A program made the translations under genes and the position numbers. Positions 1 through 12,433 of a stretch of DNA of 64,000 nt are shown here, piece after piece. Origin of the DNA: Cryptomeria japonica (taxonomy: Eukaryota; Streptophyta; Pinopsida; Cupressales; Cupressaceae); the NCBI RefSeq assembly GCF_030272615.1, contig NC_081406.1, positions 245,885,218 to 245,949,217 on the forward strand, read 5' to 3'. The notes below the pieces were generated by a model. That model was not told where the DNA came from. It did not search any database and saw only the letters and a list, made by a program, of their open reading frames with translations. The first letter of the stretch is position 1. Each line of letters starts with the position of its first letter.

Positions 1-144
1 ATTGCTTATCCAGATTTGAGAGAAAATCCATACTCGCATCTCTTAGGAGGTGATAGGTCACTTTGTCATGGTTCATCTTTGTTTGCTTACTATTTGCTAA
101 CCATTCTTGTAATGATCTATTGAGTGTTTTCTGTTGTAGTTGCA
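1..144 (+). repeat. 3' end of the 5' LTR of gypsy copy A
   Basis: This segment matches the last about 146 bases of the 3' LTR (10353-10498), including the shared string TACTCGCATCT and the terminal TTGCA. Weak similarity continues to about position 160, so the exact LTR end is uncertain by some 15 bases. No clean tRNA primer site follows; GGTATCACAC directly after TTGCA is only vaguely like a Met-tRNA site. Confidence 0.7.
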
Positions 145-1064
145 GGTATCACACTTCACAGAGCACAACAATAGATATTGATACTATACATACTTTTGCT
201 AAATCACTTGAAAAAGAGTCAGAAACTTCATCTTATGACTTTGATCACTCTGGCATAAGCTCTATTTATGATAATACCTAATCAATACCAAACTATGACA
301 ACTTTGTCATGAATGCTAAGACTCTGTCTGTTGACCCTATTACTATCAAACCATGATATGTAGTCCAATCCGAGGTAGAAGACGGTGCTAGTGGTAGGTT
401 TGTTGGGTTAGGTCCCCTAAATATTAACATACACTTCGATAATCATGTTGTAACTCTTCCTGGTCTTGGGACACTTATGCAAGGTAGTCTTCTAGAACTC
501 GACTTGTCGGTCCAAGGTTATGATGATAATACTCTGAATTCCCTTGAACCTGTTAAAAATTTATCCCTGGTACACCCTAAACTTATTGACTGTACCCTCC
601 AAGATCAACCTTTGAATATACCTACCTTTTTCAATGACTATACATTAGCCTGCTATCTTAATGCAGTTGAACCAATGGACTCTTCCACCAGTGAACAAAG
701 TGAGAACGCGACAACAACAAATGTCAAGTATCTTAGTCACAAAAATCAGAAAAAGAAAAATAAGAGTTCTAATGGTGAAAACCACATTATGGCGGTGTCA
801 GAATCAAAATTAGTAAAAATAAAGGATGTACCTAACAATGAAAACCTCTCTAAGGTGCCTGAAGGTGAGATACTTGACATTTTGCCCGATCACTTTAAAG
901 AGTGATCATTAGTGCTAATTGAACCTACACAACCAGTAAACATTGGAACAGAAGAAGCTCAGCACACCATACATGTAGCTCAATCCTTGTCAGTCGAAGA
1001 ACTAAAAGAATTTGTTGATTTCTTCATGGAATAGAAGATCAATTTTGCATGGACATATGTTGAT
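145..1064 (+). pseudogene. Leader and pre-RT linker of copy A pol; gag and protease missing
   Basis: Frame fragments run from the LTR into the reverse transcriptase. The piece at 477-905 contains LVHPKLIDCTLQDQPLNI, which matches LVHPELIDWGQRDKPTLDI in the linker just before the RT of copy D. The stretch up to 1064 ends in a KINFAWTY motif that matches KINFAWSY of copy D. No retroviral-type gag, zinc knuckle or aspartic protease motif is seen between LTR and linker. In copy D those parts occupy about 3 kb, so they were deleted here or never present. Stops interrupt the frame near 290, 355, 903 and 1032. Confidence 0.65.
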
Positions 1065-1910
1065 ATGCCGAGTCTAGATCCTGACCCCATAATGCATCAT
1101 CTCTCTATCACTCCTGGAGTTAAACCTGTTAAGAAAAAACTCCAAAAAATGCATCCTCATGTTGCATTACTTGTTAAGGCTGAACTAGAAAAATTACTAA
1201 AAGTTGGATTCATCAGAGCAATTGATTATGCCGAATGGATATCTAATATTGTACCTATTTTTAAACCTGACAACTCAATCCGTGTTTGCACTAATTTCAT
1301 AGATTTAAACAAAGCTTGTCTGAAAGATGATTTTCCACTACCCAACATAGGCATGATCGTGGATATGACTGTGGGCTATGAAATGTACTCTTTAATGGAG
1401 GGTTTTTCTGGATACAATCAAATCAAAATTGCACTTGAGGATCAAGAGAAAACAACATTCACATGTGCATTGGGAACCTTCTACTGGAATATAATGCCCT
1501 TTGGTTTAAATAATGCAGACGCTACTTATCAAAGAGCTATAACAATAATTTTTCATGATATGATGCACAAAAACATGGAGGATTATGTTGATGATACTCT
1601 AGTTAAATCTATGAAAAGATCAACACATCTATCAGAACTAGGTCCAATATTAGATAGGATGGAAAAATTTAAACTCAGATTAAATCCTAAGAAATGTGCA
1701 TTTGGGGTTACATCTAGTAAGCTCTTAGGATATATTATTTCAGCGGAAGGAATTGAAGTAGATCCAAAAAAATTTAAAGATATCATGGAAATGCCACCTC
1801 CAAAGAATATCAATCAAATGAGAAGTTTACAAGGGTGGCTCCAATCAATAAGACATTTTATTTCCCATTTAGTAGATAAGGCTCAACCATTCACAAAGGC
1901 ATTATGAAAA
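1065..1910 (+). pseudogene. Reverse transcriptase domain, gypsy copy A
   Basis: The translation shows the gypsy RT order: KPVKKKLQKMHPHVALLV, then the N-terminal fingers, then DLNKACLKDDFPLPNI, the palm, and the catalytic YVDD at 1584-1595 within MEDYVDDTLVKS. It continues through LNPKKCAFGV and the thumb (MRSLQGWLQSIRHF). In a complete element this enzyme copies the genomic RNA into DNA in the cytoplasmic particle. The catalytic aspartates are intact. The frame stops at 1905 (TGA), but the downstream sequence stays in the same frame into RNase H, so this stop is a point mutation rather than a domain end. Adjacent domains in the same polyprotein are RNase H and integrase. Confidence 0.85.
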
Positions 1911-2936
1911 GGAGTCAAATACAACTAGGATGAAGATTGTGAACAACATCTAAAGCAAATCAAGGAATATATTTCTAATCCACCCATATTGATGCCACCA
2001 ATTCAAGGCAAGCCCTTGATTCTCTACATATCAGCTATAGATACATCACTGGGGGCACTTTTGTCACAACAAGATGAGAATAAAAAGGAAAGAGCTATAT
2101 ATTATATCAGTAGGACCTTGGTGTCCTATGAGATGAACTATACTATCATAGAAAAAGCTTGTTTGGCATTAGTCTTTGCATCACAGAAATTAAGACACTA
2201 CATGTTAGCACATTCTATCAAGCTGGTGGCTAAGATTGATCCACTCAAATACCTTCTCAGCAAAGCAACACTTACAGGAAGATTGGCTAAATGGGTCACG
2301 GTTATTACAGAATTTGATATTGATAATATAGAACACAAAGCTATCAAAGGACAGGTCATTGCAGATCAACTTAATGATGCTCCGATTGAAGACAATCAAC
2401 CTTTGCACATAGAATTTCTGGATGAAACTATCATGCATCTTACTCAGCGATCATGGAAAATGTTCTTTGATGGGTCTTTCACTCATTATGGTTTTGGTGT
2501 TGGAACACTTTTTATCACTCCTCAAAGATATTCAATCCCAAAAGCTTACAATATTATCTTTCCTTGCACAAACAATATTGTAGAATATGAAGCTTTAGTA
2601 AATGGGATCAAGCTGGCTATCGAATGGAAGGTTGTTGAGTTACACATCTATGGAGACTCTCAGCTGATTATCAATCAAATTAATGATATATATCCGACTT
2701 GAGATGAGAAACTAATGCCCTACAAGAGAATGGTTGATGACGTCAAGAAATACTTTACCTTTGTATCATTTCAACAAATTCCCAGATCAACAAATAGAGC
2801 AACAGATGCTATGGCTACCTTGGCATCTATACCACAACTACAAGAATCTGAGTTCTACTTTGATTTCCTAGTGGAAGAATTACATTATCCTACTTATGGT
2901 TCTCCTGAGTCCGAGATGGTTTGTTCTATCATTTGA
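1911..2936 (+). pseudogene. Dual RNase H region of copy A pol
   Basis: Two RNase H modules follow the RT. The first (about 1989-2400) has AIDTSLGALLSQQDE, KACLALVFASQKLRHY and the tail KWVTVITEFDIDNIEHK, the usual gypsy RNase H. The second (about 2445-2900) has WKMFFDGSFTHYGFG, NNIVEYEALVNGIKLA and IYGDSQLIINQ, matching the extra plant/archaeal-type RNase H of Tat elements, with D, E and D visible in FDGS, EYEA and GDSQ. These domains remove RNA from the RNA/DNA hybrid during reverse transcription. Stops at 1905, near 1927 and at 2700 break the frame; the second module resumes at 2715 without obvious loss. Inactive as a protein, but clearly recognisable. Confidence 0.85.
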
Positions 2937-4206
2937 CATGATTCATCTCGCTATAGCCATATTTAATCTTACTTGCTTGACCAAATTATCCCTGCTAATC
3001 TTACCCGTAATGAGAAAAGAAACATTATTCGAAATGCTTTCACGGTATGTCATCATCGCTAACGATTTGTATATGTGAGGTTTGGATAGTACTTTGCTTA
3101 GGTGTCTAGAAACTAAAGAGTCCCAACATGCATTATCTGAAGTCCATGAAGGTATTTGTGGATCTCATTCAAACGGTCTAACTTTAGCTCAAAAACTACT
3201 AAGGGTTGGCTGCTACTAGCCAAATATGGAGAAAGATGCTATAAAGTTTGCTAAAACTTATGAGAAGTGTCAGCTACATGGGACTCCCATACATGTTCCA
3301 GCAAGGGATCTCATACCTTTCATCACACATTGGCCTTTTCAATGATGGGAATTTGATCTCATTGGCCAAATATATCCTGCATCATCTAATGAACACAAGT
3401 TTATCATAACTGCCACTGATTACTTCACTAAGTGGGTAGAAGCGGTTCCTCTAATCAAAGCAACCAGTAAACATGTAGCTCTGTTCATCCTTAACTATAT
3501 TATCTACAGATATGGGATACCTTCTTCAATTGTGACTGACAATGGAGGGCAGTTCAAAAATAAAGATCTAGATGAGCTCTATGAAAATTTCAAAATCAAA
3601 CAACACTGGTCATCCATATACTACCCTCAAGGTAATGGAGAAGTTGAAGCATCTAACAAAAATCTATTGACTATCTTACGCAAAAAATTAAATAAATCTG
3701 GAAAGGATTGGCATCTGCAGCTCAATCCTGCACTATGGGCTTATAGGAACAAGTATCAGAACACCTATAGGGGCTACACCTTTTTCTGTGGTGTATGGGT
3801 CTGAAGCAGTCTTTCCTATTGAGGTGGAAATACCTTCTTTGAGAGTTTCCTTGCAAGGTCTTGTTACTAATGAAGACTACATATATCTAGATTAGAAGAA
3901 CTCGAGTTGTTGGATGGACGTCGGTAAGTGGCGTTTGATCATCTGAGAGCCTGCCAAAAGAGAATGTGTAGAGGTTATAAAAAGAAAGTTTGACAAAGAG
4001 AATTTTAGGTTGGTGACCTTGTTTTGAGAGAAAATCCAAAAAATCAACAGTTTCGAGACAACGAAGAGAAGTTTGAACCCAACTGGCTGGGTCCCTACAT
4101 CGTTACTGCAGTCTTTGGTTCTAGTTCCTATCAACTCTCAACATCGGAAGGAGAACAGCTCCGTGAACCAATCAACACCATCCACTTGAAGAAATTATTC
4201 ACTTAG
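2937..4206 (+). pseudogene. Integrase of gypsy copy A
   Basis: The zinc-binding N-terminus reads HALSEVHEGICGSHS followed by a CxxxC-type end near YEKCQLHG. The catalytic core shows the first Asp in FDLIGQIYP, the second in TDNGGQF (3532 onward) and the Glu in QGNGEVEASNK, so the DDE triad is present. The C-terminal segment at 4024-4206 (FEPNWLGPYIVTAVFGSSSYQL) is the conserved gypsy integrase tail; no chromodomain is seen, as expected for Tat. Stops and at least one frameshift (near 3780-3900) break the frame. The polyprotein ends at TAG 4204-4206, directly before an A-rich tract. Confidence 0.85.
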
Positions 4207-4235
4207 TATTCTCTGCTCCAGCAACCTGTACATCA

Positions 4236-4330
4236 TATATTGTCCTAAAAAAAATTTTAAAAAAATCCTAAAAATTAAAAAAAAACTCACAAAATAAAAA
4301 ATTGAAAAATCAAAGCAAGAAAGAATAGAC
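4236..4330 (+). other. A-rich tract just after the pol stop (copy A)
   Basis: A strongly A-rich stretch with little T, C or G starts about 30 bases after the integrase stop. Copy D has the same kind of tract at the same place relative to its pol end (34190-34345 on the other strand). Its role is unknown; it could help end or process the pol transcript. Confidence 0.5.
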
Positions 4331-5895
4331 CATCCATCAAACCAAATCAGCAATAGACAAACTCTCAAAGTCTGCAATCAAACTTATCCCATGTCTTGTT
4401 AATTAATTTATCAAACTCTATCAAACATCAACATGTCTTATACAAGAAAGGGTACACTCGAAACCAGACAGATCGGTCTTATATGGGGTACTTACTCTTT
4501 GAAACCAAACATTCCTATCAATGATCAAATCAAAACAATGACATAGATCAGCATGGCTACTGGATTTTATCTAGGTACGTCTTATCTCTTGTACTGAAGT
4601 GCTGCATTTTTGCTTTATCTTTTTAGTCACTTTTGTGACATCCTGGTTCTTTTGGAATCCTCATGGCTTGAAACCGATCAATGTTCTAGTCTTAGGGTAA
4701 TCGACTGATCGATTTACATGTCCTAAGAAGTATCAACCAAGTATCTTTCTGCCTATAGTGCTAGGTCATCCACTTTGAGTCATTCACTTGTCTCCAAACT
4801 ACTGTCGAGTTTTATCACTGAGTAAACAAGCAAAACAAGACTACTGAAAATAATCATTAAATTGTTTGAGATATGATTGAAATTTTCTTTGTGTGTTGTC
4901 TTTTACATTGGTTTTCGATTATTATTCCCTCCAAGTAACTTGAGGAAGTCTATCTTGACTAAGAGGAGCAAGGATTGGGGGAATAATACTTTTCTTTGTT
5001 TTCTGCTGGTAGGAACGATTCCAATGATCTGGAAACATCTAATCAACTGGGTGTCTGTGATAAGTGCCTTCACATCAAAGTGAAATCACCACACATACCT
5101 CGACTCTACTTATTTGTATGCTACAGGGAGGTTGGAGTCATTTATTTGTCTATTTTGAGGGAATTTCTTTAATTTACAATCTGAATGCATGCGTAATTTG
5201 TCCAAGGATATGAATGATAAAATGTTTATTGTGGACAAGATAATTAATATTGCATATGAAAGAAAGGAACTCTATTTTGCCTACTGTGTTTGTAAAATGC
5301 TCAGTGATGAAAATTAAGCATAACAAATCTAGTGACTAAGTTTAAGTTGCATTCATTCTAAATTTTATGCATTTTAAGTGATTTCGGCATGACAACAATG
5401 ATCTCTTTATCTTTTGAATGAGAGTCTGAAGCAATCATCACTTCTCAGCTAAGTGGTCTCTTTTTCATCATCATTTCTTCCATCGAGTACTTGTGTATTG
5501 AGATGTTAGCTGCATACATGAGCATCTTATATAGATCCACACATTTCATTATATACTTATTTTCATTCATATCATTGCATAAAAAAAAACTTAAACATTT
5601 TCATTACTAGTTACTCATTTTCATCATTTATTTGCATATGAAAATGACACATAAAAACCAACATCCATATTCACCTGCATTGCATACATGTAGAACAAAG
5701 CATATAGAACAACATCTCATAATCAATCAACACAAGTATGATGAAATCAAATCCAGAGCTCGTATATATCATCATAATCTCAATGTCTCAGAGTATAAAT
5801 GATATCAACTGTCAAATACAATGTCTCATCGAAGCAAGAATCATATAGGCTACAAAAAATGGGGTATATAACAAAATCTAGGAGATATAATAAAT
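4331..5895. other. Non-coding interval between pol and the antisense gene (copy A)
   Basis: No convincing coding frame on either strand. The short frame at 4877-5083 has no recognisable domain. The pol and antisense genes converge on this interval, so it probably holds both 3' ends. Confidence 0.4.
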
Positions 5896-8253
5896 CTAGC
5901 TCTCTGCCTCTCCCTCATTGTCAGGTGGGGGAGGTGGTGCTTGCTGACTGACATCCTGTCTGGGTACCCTAGCTCCCTCAGATTGAGCCATATACTGAGA
6001 ATACAGAACAGCCTGCTGCACTACTGGGACCGCTAAACTAAAAGCTATGATATAATAGGCTTCATGACTCGTCTGATGCAAAACCTCTTGTTGAAGAGCA
6101 TCACACTCTACTCTCACCTGGGCAAGTTGTCGATCACGCTTTGCTTTGACCTGTATAAGTTGTCGGTCTCTCTCTACAAGTTGCGTCTGCACCACAATCA
6201 ATTGTGACTACAAACCTGTTAACCTCAATCTCAAAGACTGTACTACATCTGGTACTCCCTACTCTCTCCCAACATCTCCCTCTCCGCCTCCCTTCTCATC
6301 TCTCCGCTACCTAACCTATCTAGGAGCCACTCTCTCCTCCTCACCTCCACACTCTGATGTCCTAGCACCGCCAGCATCAACCCCAATAGCTCCTAAGGAT
6401 CCACCCTCCCCTCTCTATCACTTTCTAACTCCAGCTGGAACCCTATTGCTACTAGCACCAGGATCACCTCCTGCCCGCCTAGGTACATCCGCTCCCTGTC
6501 CTTGTACCTGCCCTCATCCCTGTACCTGACCTAGTACCTGTGCTGGTGCCTCATCCTCAACCTCCTCTATAATAGGTGCATGCTCTCTGGGATCTGTAAA
6601 CTGAGGAAAAGGATGTCTCTGAAACCAATCTTTATACTGGGGCAATGCTCCCACGTCTACAACATCCTCTAAGTAATCCCATCTCTACGGCTGTAAACCC
6701 ACTAACTTCTGCATGCTCAGCAAATATGACAGTCTCGATGCCTATCCTCGTATCTCCTCCTCCCCATATCGGGCATAGGTTGTGAACTCCTAGGATATAC
6801 TCTGCGGTCTCCCATATTGTCTCATCATCCTAGATACTACAAATCACTCAATGATAGACACTAATTTGCCAATGAGAGGTTGAGTCATGAACATATCCTT
6901 CCTCTAAGCTCTCCAATCGTCCCACGACTCTAGACCCCTATACGGTCTCCATATTACAACAATCAATTCGTCCAACTAGCTCCTCCAATAGTCAGTCTTG
7001 CCCAGGTGGGGCTGAGCAACATAACTTGAATAGAAACATAACTTGAATAGCGACATACAATAGGCTGGTGCACCTCTCATAACTCATCTACTATTAGTCT
7101 GCGTACTGGGATGTGCTCCCATGACCATATCTGTAGAACTAAAACACCTATTGCCATGCTCTTCCCCTCCCAATACACAATCTTGTGCATCTCATGATAC
7201 ATATGAGCAAGTAAACATGATCCCCATGCTAATCTCATAGGATGAGTCAACAACCTCTCAAGCATTCTTGCCCAACCACATATAAATCCCCACAGTCCTC
7301 TACCAGGCATCACAAAATAACTGATCATACCTGCTAAAATGCATGCCAAAGGGTACTTCTCACCATATCTGCTCATCAAATCATCCCACGTGATAGCACA
7401 TTCAAGAATAGTCTCATCATGAAATATACGTCTCAATGCCAAAACACCTAGTCGGTGCATGGAATCATAATCAACCTTGTCTCTAGTGAATGGGGTCCTC
7501 AAAATCTTGTATATATCCTCTAGCGTGATAGTCATCTCTTCAACCGGTAGATGAAAGGTGTTATGCTCTGAATGAAAATGCTCAACTAAAGCAGTCAACA
7601 CCCCGTGTTTCACACAGATATCAGGTATCTGTAAAAGGTATCCAAATCCACACAAATCAATATGAGCTCTCTTTGCATTTGATAACTCATGAACAAGCCT
7701 CATCGTCGGCAGAAATGTACACCAAAACTAAATATGCGGCAACCGAATCTGCAAAATCAAACATATAAATGGTTAGCACGTGATCCAAATTGGGCTAAAA
7801 ATATGTTAAACATGATCACGGATCCAAATATACTAAAATAAAAAATAAAAAATTGTTGTTTACATTCTCAAAAATGCTTGTTGTTTTTTATACGAGTTTC
7901 CACAGACAAGCAAAAACTTACATCCCTCACGAGTAAGCATTCCCGTACGATAAAAGATATCTTGTCACACGATAAAATGGACTATCAAGAACACTCTTGT
8001 ATGATTCATGAGAGGACACTAGACAACAAAAGAGAAGAAGGATAGATTGTCGTACGAGAAACAATGTTCAACTGCACGACAAAACGATTAAAATGACTTC
8101 AAATGAAATAAAAAATGCAAAAATTCAACTAAAATTCAAAAAAATAAGAAATGCACGGGCTAAAGATTGATCACTTACCGTTGGGTCATAGTTCTGTGGT
8201 TGATTATGACGTCTCTAGCTCTCGAATTGATGCTCTTGGATCGGAATGGCCAT
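5896..8253 (-). pseudogene. Antisense plant-mobile-domain (PMD) gene in gypsy copy A, two exons
   Basis: It runs opposite to pol. Exon 1 is 8253-8179 (ATG, 25 codons, one TAG). The intron is 8178-7749 (GTAAGT donor, TTTTGCAG acceptor, phase 0). Exon 2 starts at 7748 and reads on to a TAG near 5896. The PMD core is at 7703-7080: HNTFHLPVEEMTITLEDIYK, then FVMPGRGLWGFICGWARM, RLAWGSCLLAHMYHEMHK and LQIWSWEHIPV. This is the domain once called aminotransferase-like, shared with the MAIN/MAIL proteins and found in many plant transposons. A region like YWRSQLDELI and ESWDDW follows. The tail (6201-5896) has repeated VERDRQLIQVKAKRDRQLAQ-type heptads, then a proline- and acid-rich end. Defects are a 17-bp tandem duplication (7021-7037/7038-7054), which shifts the frame, and several stops. 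Its biochemical role is unknown. Confidence 0.8.
7749..8178 (-). other. Intron of the antisense PMD gene (copy A), with a short CG-containing motif array
   Basis: The donor is ACG|GTAAGT (GT at 8178-8177) and the acceptor is a T-rich run ending GCAG (AG at 7750-7749). It is 430 nt and phase 0. It contains several copies of a short motif like TACGATAAAA, CACGATAAAA, TACGAGAAAC and CACGACAAAA (7891-8090, plus-strand reading). The intron position matches that of copy D exactly at the protein level. Confidence 0.7.
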
Positions 8254-8327
8254 TTTTCTTCGCAAAGGGTTTTTCAAATTTCAAACTTTGAGAGGTAACA
8301 ATGAATTGAAAATGACACATTGAACCC

Positions 8328-8335
8328 CTTATATA
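8328..8335 (-). promoter_or_regulatory. TATA box of the antisense PMD gene (copy A)
   Basis: On the minus strand the sequence reads GGGCTATATAAGGGG, a textbook TATA box, 75 bp upstream of the exon 1 ATG. Copy D has GGCCCATATAAGCC 80-85 bp upstream of its homologous ATG. A start about 30 bp downstream would give a leader of some 40-50 nt. Confidence 0.65.
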
Positions 8336-9274
8336 GCCCAAACCCTAATTTTCAACTTGCTCCAATGGACATAAAACTTGTACCCTAAGGTAAATCGACT
8401 ATCCTGAGTCCATTTTCGGGATCGAAATCAAAATCTGACGTCAATTCTCTAGTTGAAATTTCATGACATTGACCACTTAGCACTTTCATCCTCAATTCAA
8501 TTTTTGAATCATTTTGCGCTCAATTCTAAATCTCAATTTAATTCTCAAATCAACTCTGATTTTAATTCTTCAACATCAATCTTCGTGCTCAAATAATTAT
8601 CATCGCTCAAAATTGCCTACACGTTATACCCTCGCTATCTTTCGATTTCGCTCCCGAGGGGGCATACTCATTATCATCATCAAAAGTTGAGAAAATTTTC
8701 AAATCTCCATCTAAAGTCGAGCAAAAATATTTTCAAACTAAGAAAATCAATTAAACCTTGTTATTAGGGGCATCTTAACTAAATCACGTCATATCAAGTT
8801 GAGATTCTTCGATGTCAAATAAAGCAATCTCTAGGGGCATATCAATCTTTGTCCTTATCTGAATCAATTTTCAAATCGATTTTCAGTTTCATCACATCAA
8901 ATCAAGCTGGACATTCTCTCTTGCTAGTCGATTCTTTTTCAATCAAGTTTGAAATCAGTTTTATCACTTTTCTCAGTCGATTCTTGTTCAATCAAGTTCG
9001 GAATTGGTTGCGTCTCTCACTCAATCTAGTTCAATCAAGTTCTAGATCGATGCTTGTTTCTTGATCAATCAAGTTCAAGAACGGTATCTCACTTTTTGTC
9101 AATCCCAGTTCAATCAGGTTCAGGATTGGTATCGCTTTAATCAATTTGTTCAGTTTCATCGCTTCCAAGCTGAACATCTCGCTCTTCATTAGTTTGTGAT
9201 CCTTCAAGTTCAGAATTGATTTCTATTTGACATCAACTATTCTTTGAACCAACGCGCTGCTCGCACATTATTTC
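8336..9274. other. Upstream region of the antisense gene, before the 3' LTR
   Basis: No coding frame is supported. Between about 8938 and 9120 the 13-mer TTCAATCAAGTTC or a close variant recurs five times, 35-52 bp apart (8938, 8988, 9030, 9064, 9109). It lies upstream of the antisense promoter, so it may be part of its control region or a decayed minisatellite. Confidence 0.45.
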
Positions 9275-9287
9275 AAAGAGGGGCAAA
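9275..9287 (+). other. Polypurine tract of gypsy copy A
   Basis: AAAGAGGGGCAAA lies directly before the TG that opens the 3' LTR. The matching tract in copy D (minus strand) reads AAAGAGGGGCAAAA. It would prime plus-strand DNA synthesis. Confidence 0.75.
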
Positions 9288-10498
9288 TGAAATACCCTAA
9301 AAATGGTCATCTAAACCATGGGCCCCTAATCTCGACAACATCACCAAGGTCCTAACCAAAGGCAATTAAAATCAACCTTGAGCACCTAATTAATTAATTT
9401 CTCAATCATTGATGTTAAAAGGCAAATAAATCACTCAATATTAATTAAATATTTATTTAATTAACTAAATCATTCCAAGTAAATCATTTTGATCAATTAT
9501 CCTATTTATTTAATTAAATATCATTGCATATTTAATTAATAAATAAATTTGCCATTTAATCATAAAAAAGGAATTAATTTACAAAAAAAGAGAATTAATT
9601 TACAAAAAGAGATTTATCACAAAAAGAGGAATTAATCTATAAAAGAAAGAGTTAAATTGAAAACAAAAGAAAAGAATTAAATTGAGAAGAGAAATCAAAC
9701 TTAAGATATTTCTTTTTCTAAAATTGAGATAACTTGAAAAATTAAAAAAAAAAGCAATTAAATTGAATTAATCATTTCCTCTAAAATCTAAAATCAAAGC
9801 TTTTGAGAAAATAAGTTCAGTTGCATTAAAAAGCCTTTTTCTAAATAAATTTTTTGAGCAAATTAAAGAAAAGTGCATGGAATCACCTATTTTGATCTCA
9901 AGTGCATGGAATCAACTAAATTTAATCTCCAATGCAGACTCAAACTTATAATCTGAATGCATTCAATCAAGATATAATTGGAATCTATCTCAAGATTAAC
10001 TGAATCTGATCTCTCATTTATTTCAATTATCCTAAATTGTACTTTTTCTTGAATAATCTCAACCGCTCATTGCTAATCAATCTTGATTGTTGGTCTCTCT
10101 TTTGAGTCTCTATAAATTCAACCTTCATCTCTCATTCAAAACACCCTATAGATTTATTGTTATTATGTAGTTTTTGCTATGGAGTCATTGAAGATATTGT
10201 GCTTTGATATTATTGCATCTTAGTTTAGCTTTTTGCATATTTAGTTTAATTGTTATTTGTTGCATTCATCTAGCTTAATCTTGCATCCATTTAGCTTAAT
10301 CTTGTGCTCATATAGATTAAATCCTTTGTCTTGGTGTAGTCTAGTCACTGGTATTACTTAGACAATTCCGAGAGCAAGTCTATACTCGCATCTTTTAGAG
10401 GGCAATAGGTCGATTCGGTATGGTTTTTTTATTCATGATTATATTGTCTAACCATGCATGCAATGACTTAATTCAAGTGTTGTGTCTTACAACTTGCA
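9288..10498 (+). repeat. 3' LTR of gypsy copy A
   Basis: It opens TGAAATACCCT after the polypurine tract, and its last 146 bases match positions 1-144. A TATA box, CTCTATAAATTC, lies at 10109-10118 and would mark the U3/R boundary. The 3' end is set at TTGCA (10498), with weak similarity running some 20 bases further. The length, about 1.2 kb, fits the 1.28-kb LTRs of copy D. The 5' part is very AT-rich and partly low complexity. Confidence 0.7.
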
Positions 10499-10515
10499 GA
10501 TACTTATCCACTTTT

Positions 10516-10533
10516 CACACACACACACACACA
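10516..10533. repeat. (CA)9 microsatellite
   Basis: Simple dinucleotide run directly beyond the 3' LTR of copy A. Confidence 0.9.
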
Positions 10534-12312
10534 TACCTCTTCCTGAGCCATCTCATTAGAAGCCTACTTACCAAAAAAATCACACCCATTTATGGACTCT
10601 ATTTTTTTTTTGATTTTGAGGACACAAATGAGGTATTTTATTTCCTCTTTGATGAAACTACTTCAATTGACTACATCATCATCACCTTTGGAACCCATTG
10701 TACATATGTTCATACTTGGTTTTAACTAATTATTTTCTTCAATTATGGTTGGGACTCCTAATCTTATCTTGACATCACTCAACATGAACATGGGGATTGA
10801 TGTATGATTTCTAAAAGACATATATGTTATGCTTCTTCCTTCTTTTTACTTCATGAATTAGGAAGACCTTCTACATGCACCTATGGATCTACTTTTCCTA
10901 AGGCTTGACGAATCATTGTTTTGAAAGAATGGATCTTAATTTTCCTTCACTATCATCCATCCATCTCTAACATAAGATGTGTCACATCTAGGGTGTTTCT
11001 CTTTTTTCCTTCTTTGAGTCAGATAGTGAGATATTTCTATCATTATACTTGGGTACTTAATATGGCCTCATTGCTAGAACCCATCTATGTTTCCTCATAA
11101 GTTGCACTTAAGAGGAGTGTTGTGAAACTATTATGTTTCACCTACTATAGTGTTTATTCTAAGTGTAATATTGTATCTAGTTATTAAGTTCCCTTAGCAT
11201 ATTTTGAAATCACTTAGGAAGCTAATAATGACATGTGTACACCTTGAATTCAAGCACTCAAGCATCACAACTACATTATCATTCCTTGATTAATGGTACT
11301 TAGGTGCAATCTATATCTAGTCAAGGCTACCTCTATCTTAATTAAACCAAGTTAACTCATCTCTTGATTAAGTTTGATCGAGAATAAACTCATGACCTCT
11401 TATACATACCACTTTCTTGATTCATCCATCCAATAGGCCTATATAATTGTAGTTTATTATTTGTAATTTATTTCATCACATTGAATAAAAAATATTTTTA
11501 TTCTATTTCCTAGTTACATGATTAGATCAAACATTAGTTTCCATGTATATTTGTTGTGTGTATGACAAATTATAATGACATGAACACATTCTTAATTGTT
11601 ACACGAGCACATGAGATTCTAGTGAGTATTGGTAACATGCATTTGTAAGTGTCTAAATATGGACAAGAACACATGGCAAGTTTGATGATGACTTGATGAC
11701 CTAGCATCACCCTAGCATATGAACACAAAGTTATGAGTAAACTAGACCATATCAAGGTGAAAGTTCAAAGTTATGTAACCTTTTAGGCTACATTTTTAGC
11801 AAATTATAATTTTAACATTTCTAACTAAAACTTAGTTTAGACTAATTGAGAGTATTTATTAACTAAAGTAGATTTGGACCATAAATTATCTAGCCAAAGA
11901 TGTTTGCTTGATACATATATATATCTTTAATTTGGTGTCAATTTATAAAATAATAATAAAAAAAAATTAATGTTCCCACCACTTTATTTCACATGAATGG
12001 CATTTAAAAAATCCAAAATACCCTTTTGTAGATCCAAAAGTATAGTTTAAAAAAAATATTTTTATTAATTTATAAATTTTATGTTTTATTTTCACTAAAA
12101 TTATAACATCAACACCAAAATATAAGGTTGATTAGTCTATCAAGAAAAAATATTTAAATTGATTTAAAATAGTTAAAATATATATGATGCACTATAGGAG
12201 AAATCCATATCAAGATGATATAATTATCTTATATCTCAAATAAATAGTTACGACAAAATGTGGAGGCCCCTCAAAATGGTTATGTTTTTAGCATGTGAGA
12301 CATCAAAGATGT

Positions 12313-12433
<121 letters not shown>

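Larger units (their letters stand above)
1..10498 (+). mobile_element. Ty3/gypsy LTR retrotransposon, Tat lineage (copy A), 5' end outside window
   Basis: The order is LTR end, pol (reverse transcriptase, two RNase H domains, integrase), an antisense PMD gene, a polypurine tract and a 3' LTR. Bases 1-144 align with 10353-10498, which defines the two LTRs. Two RNase H domains in series are typical of the Tat lineage of plant Ty3/gypsy. The LTR segments agree only loosely (roughly 70 percent by eye) and pol carries many stops, so the insertion is old. No gag or protease is present. The target-site duplication cannot be tested because the 5' end lies outside the window. Confidence 0.85.

Noticed and set aside
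7077..7703. PMD frame as an aminotransferase enzyme
   Set aside because: The old label 'aminotransferase-like' is not supported by a cofactor lysine or fold evidence here; PMD is the better name.
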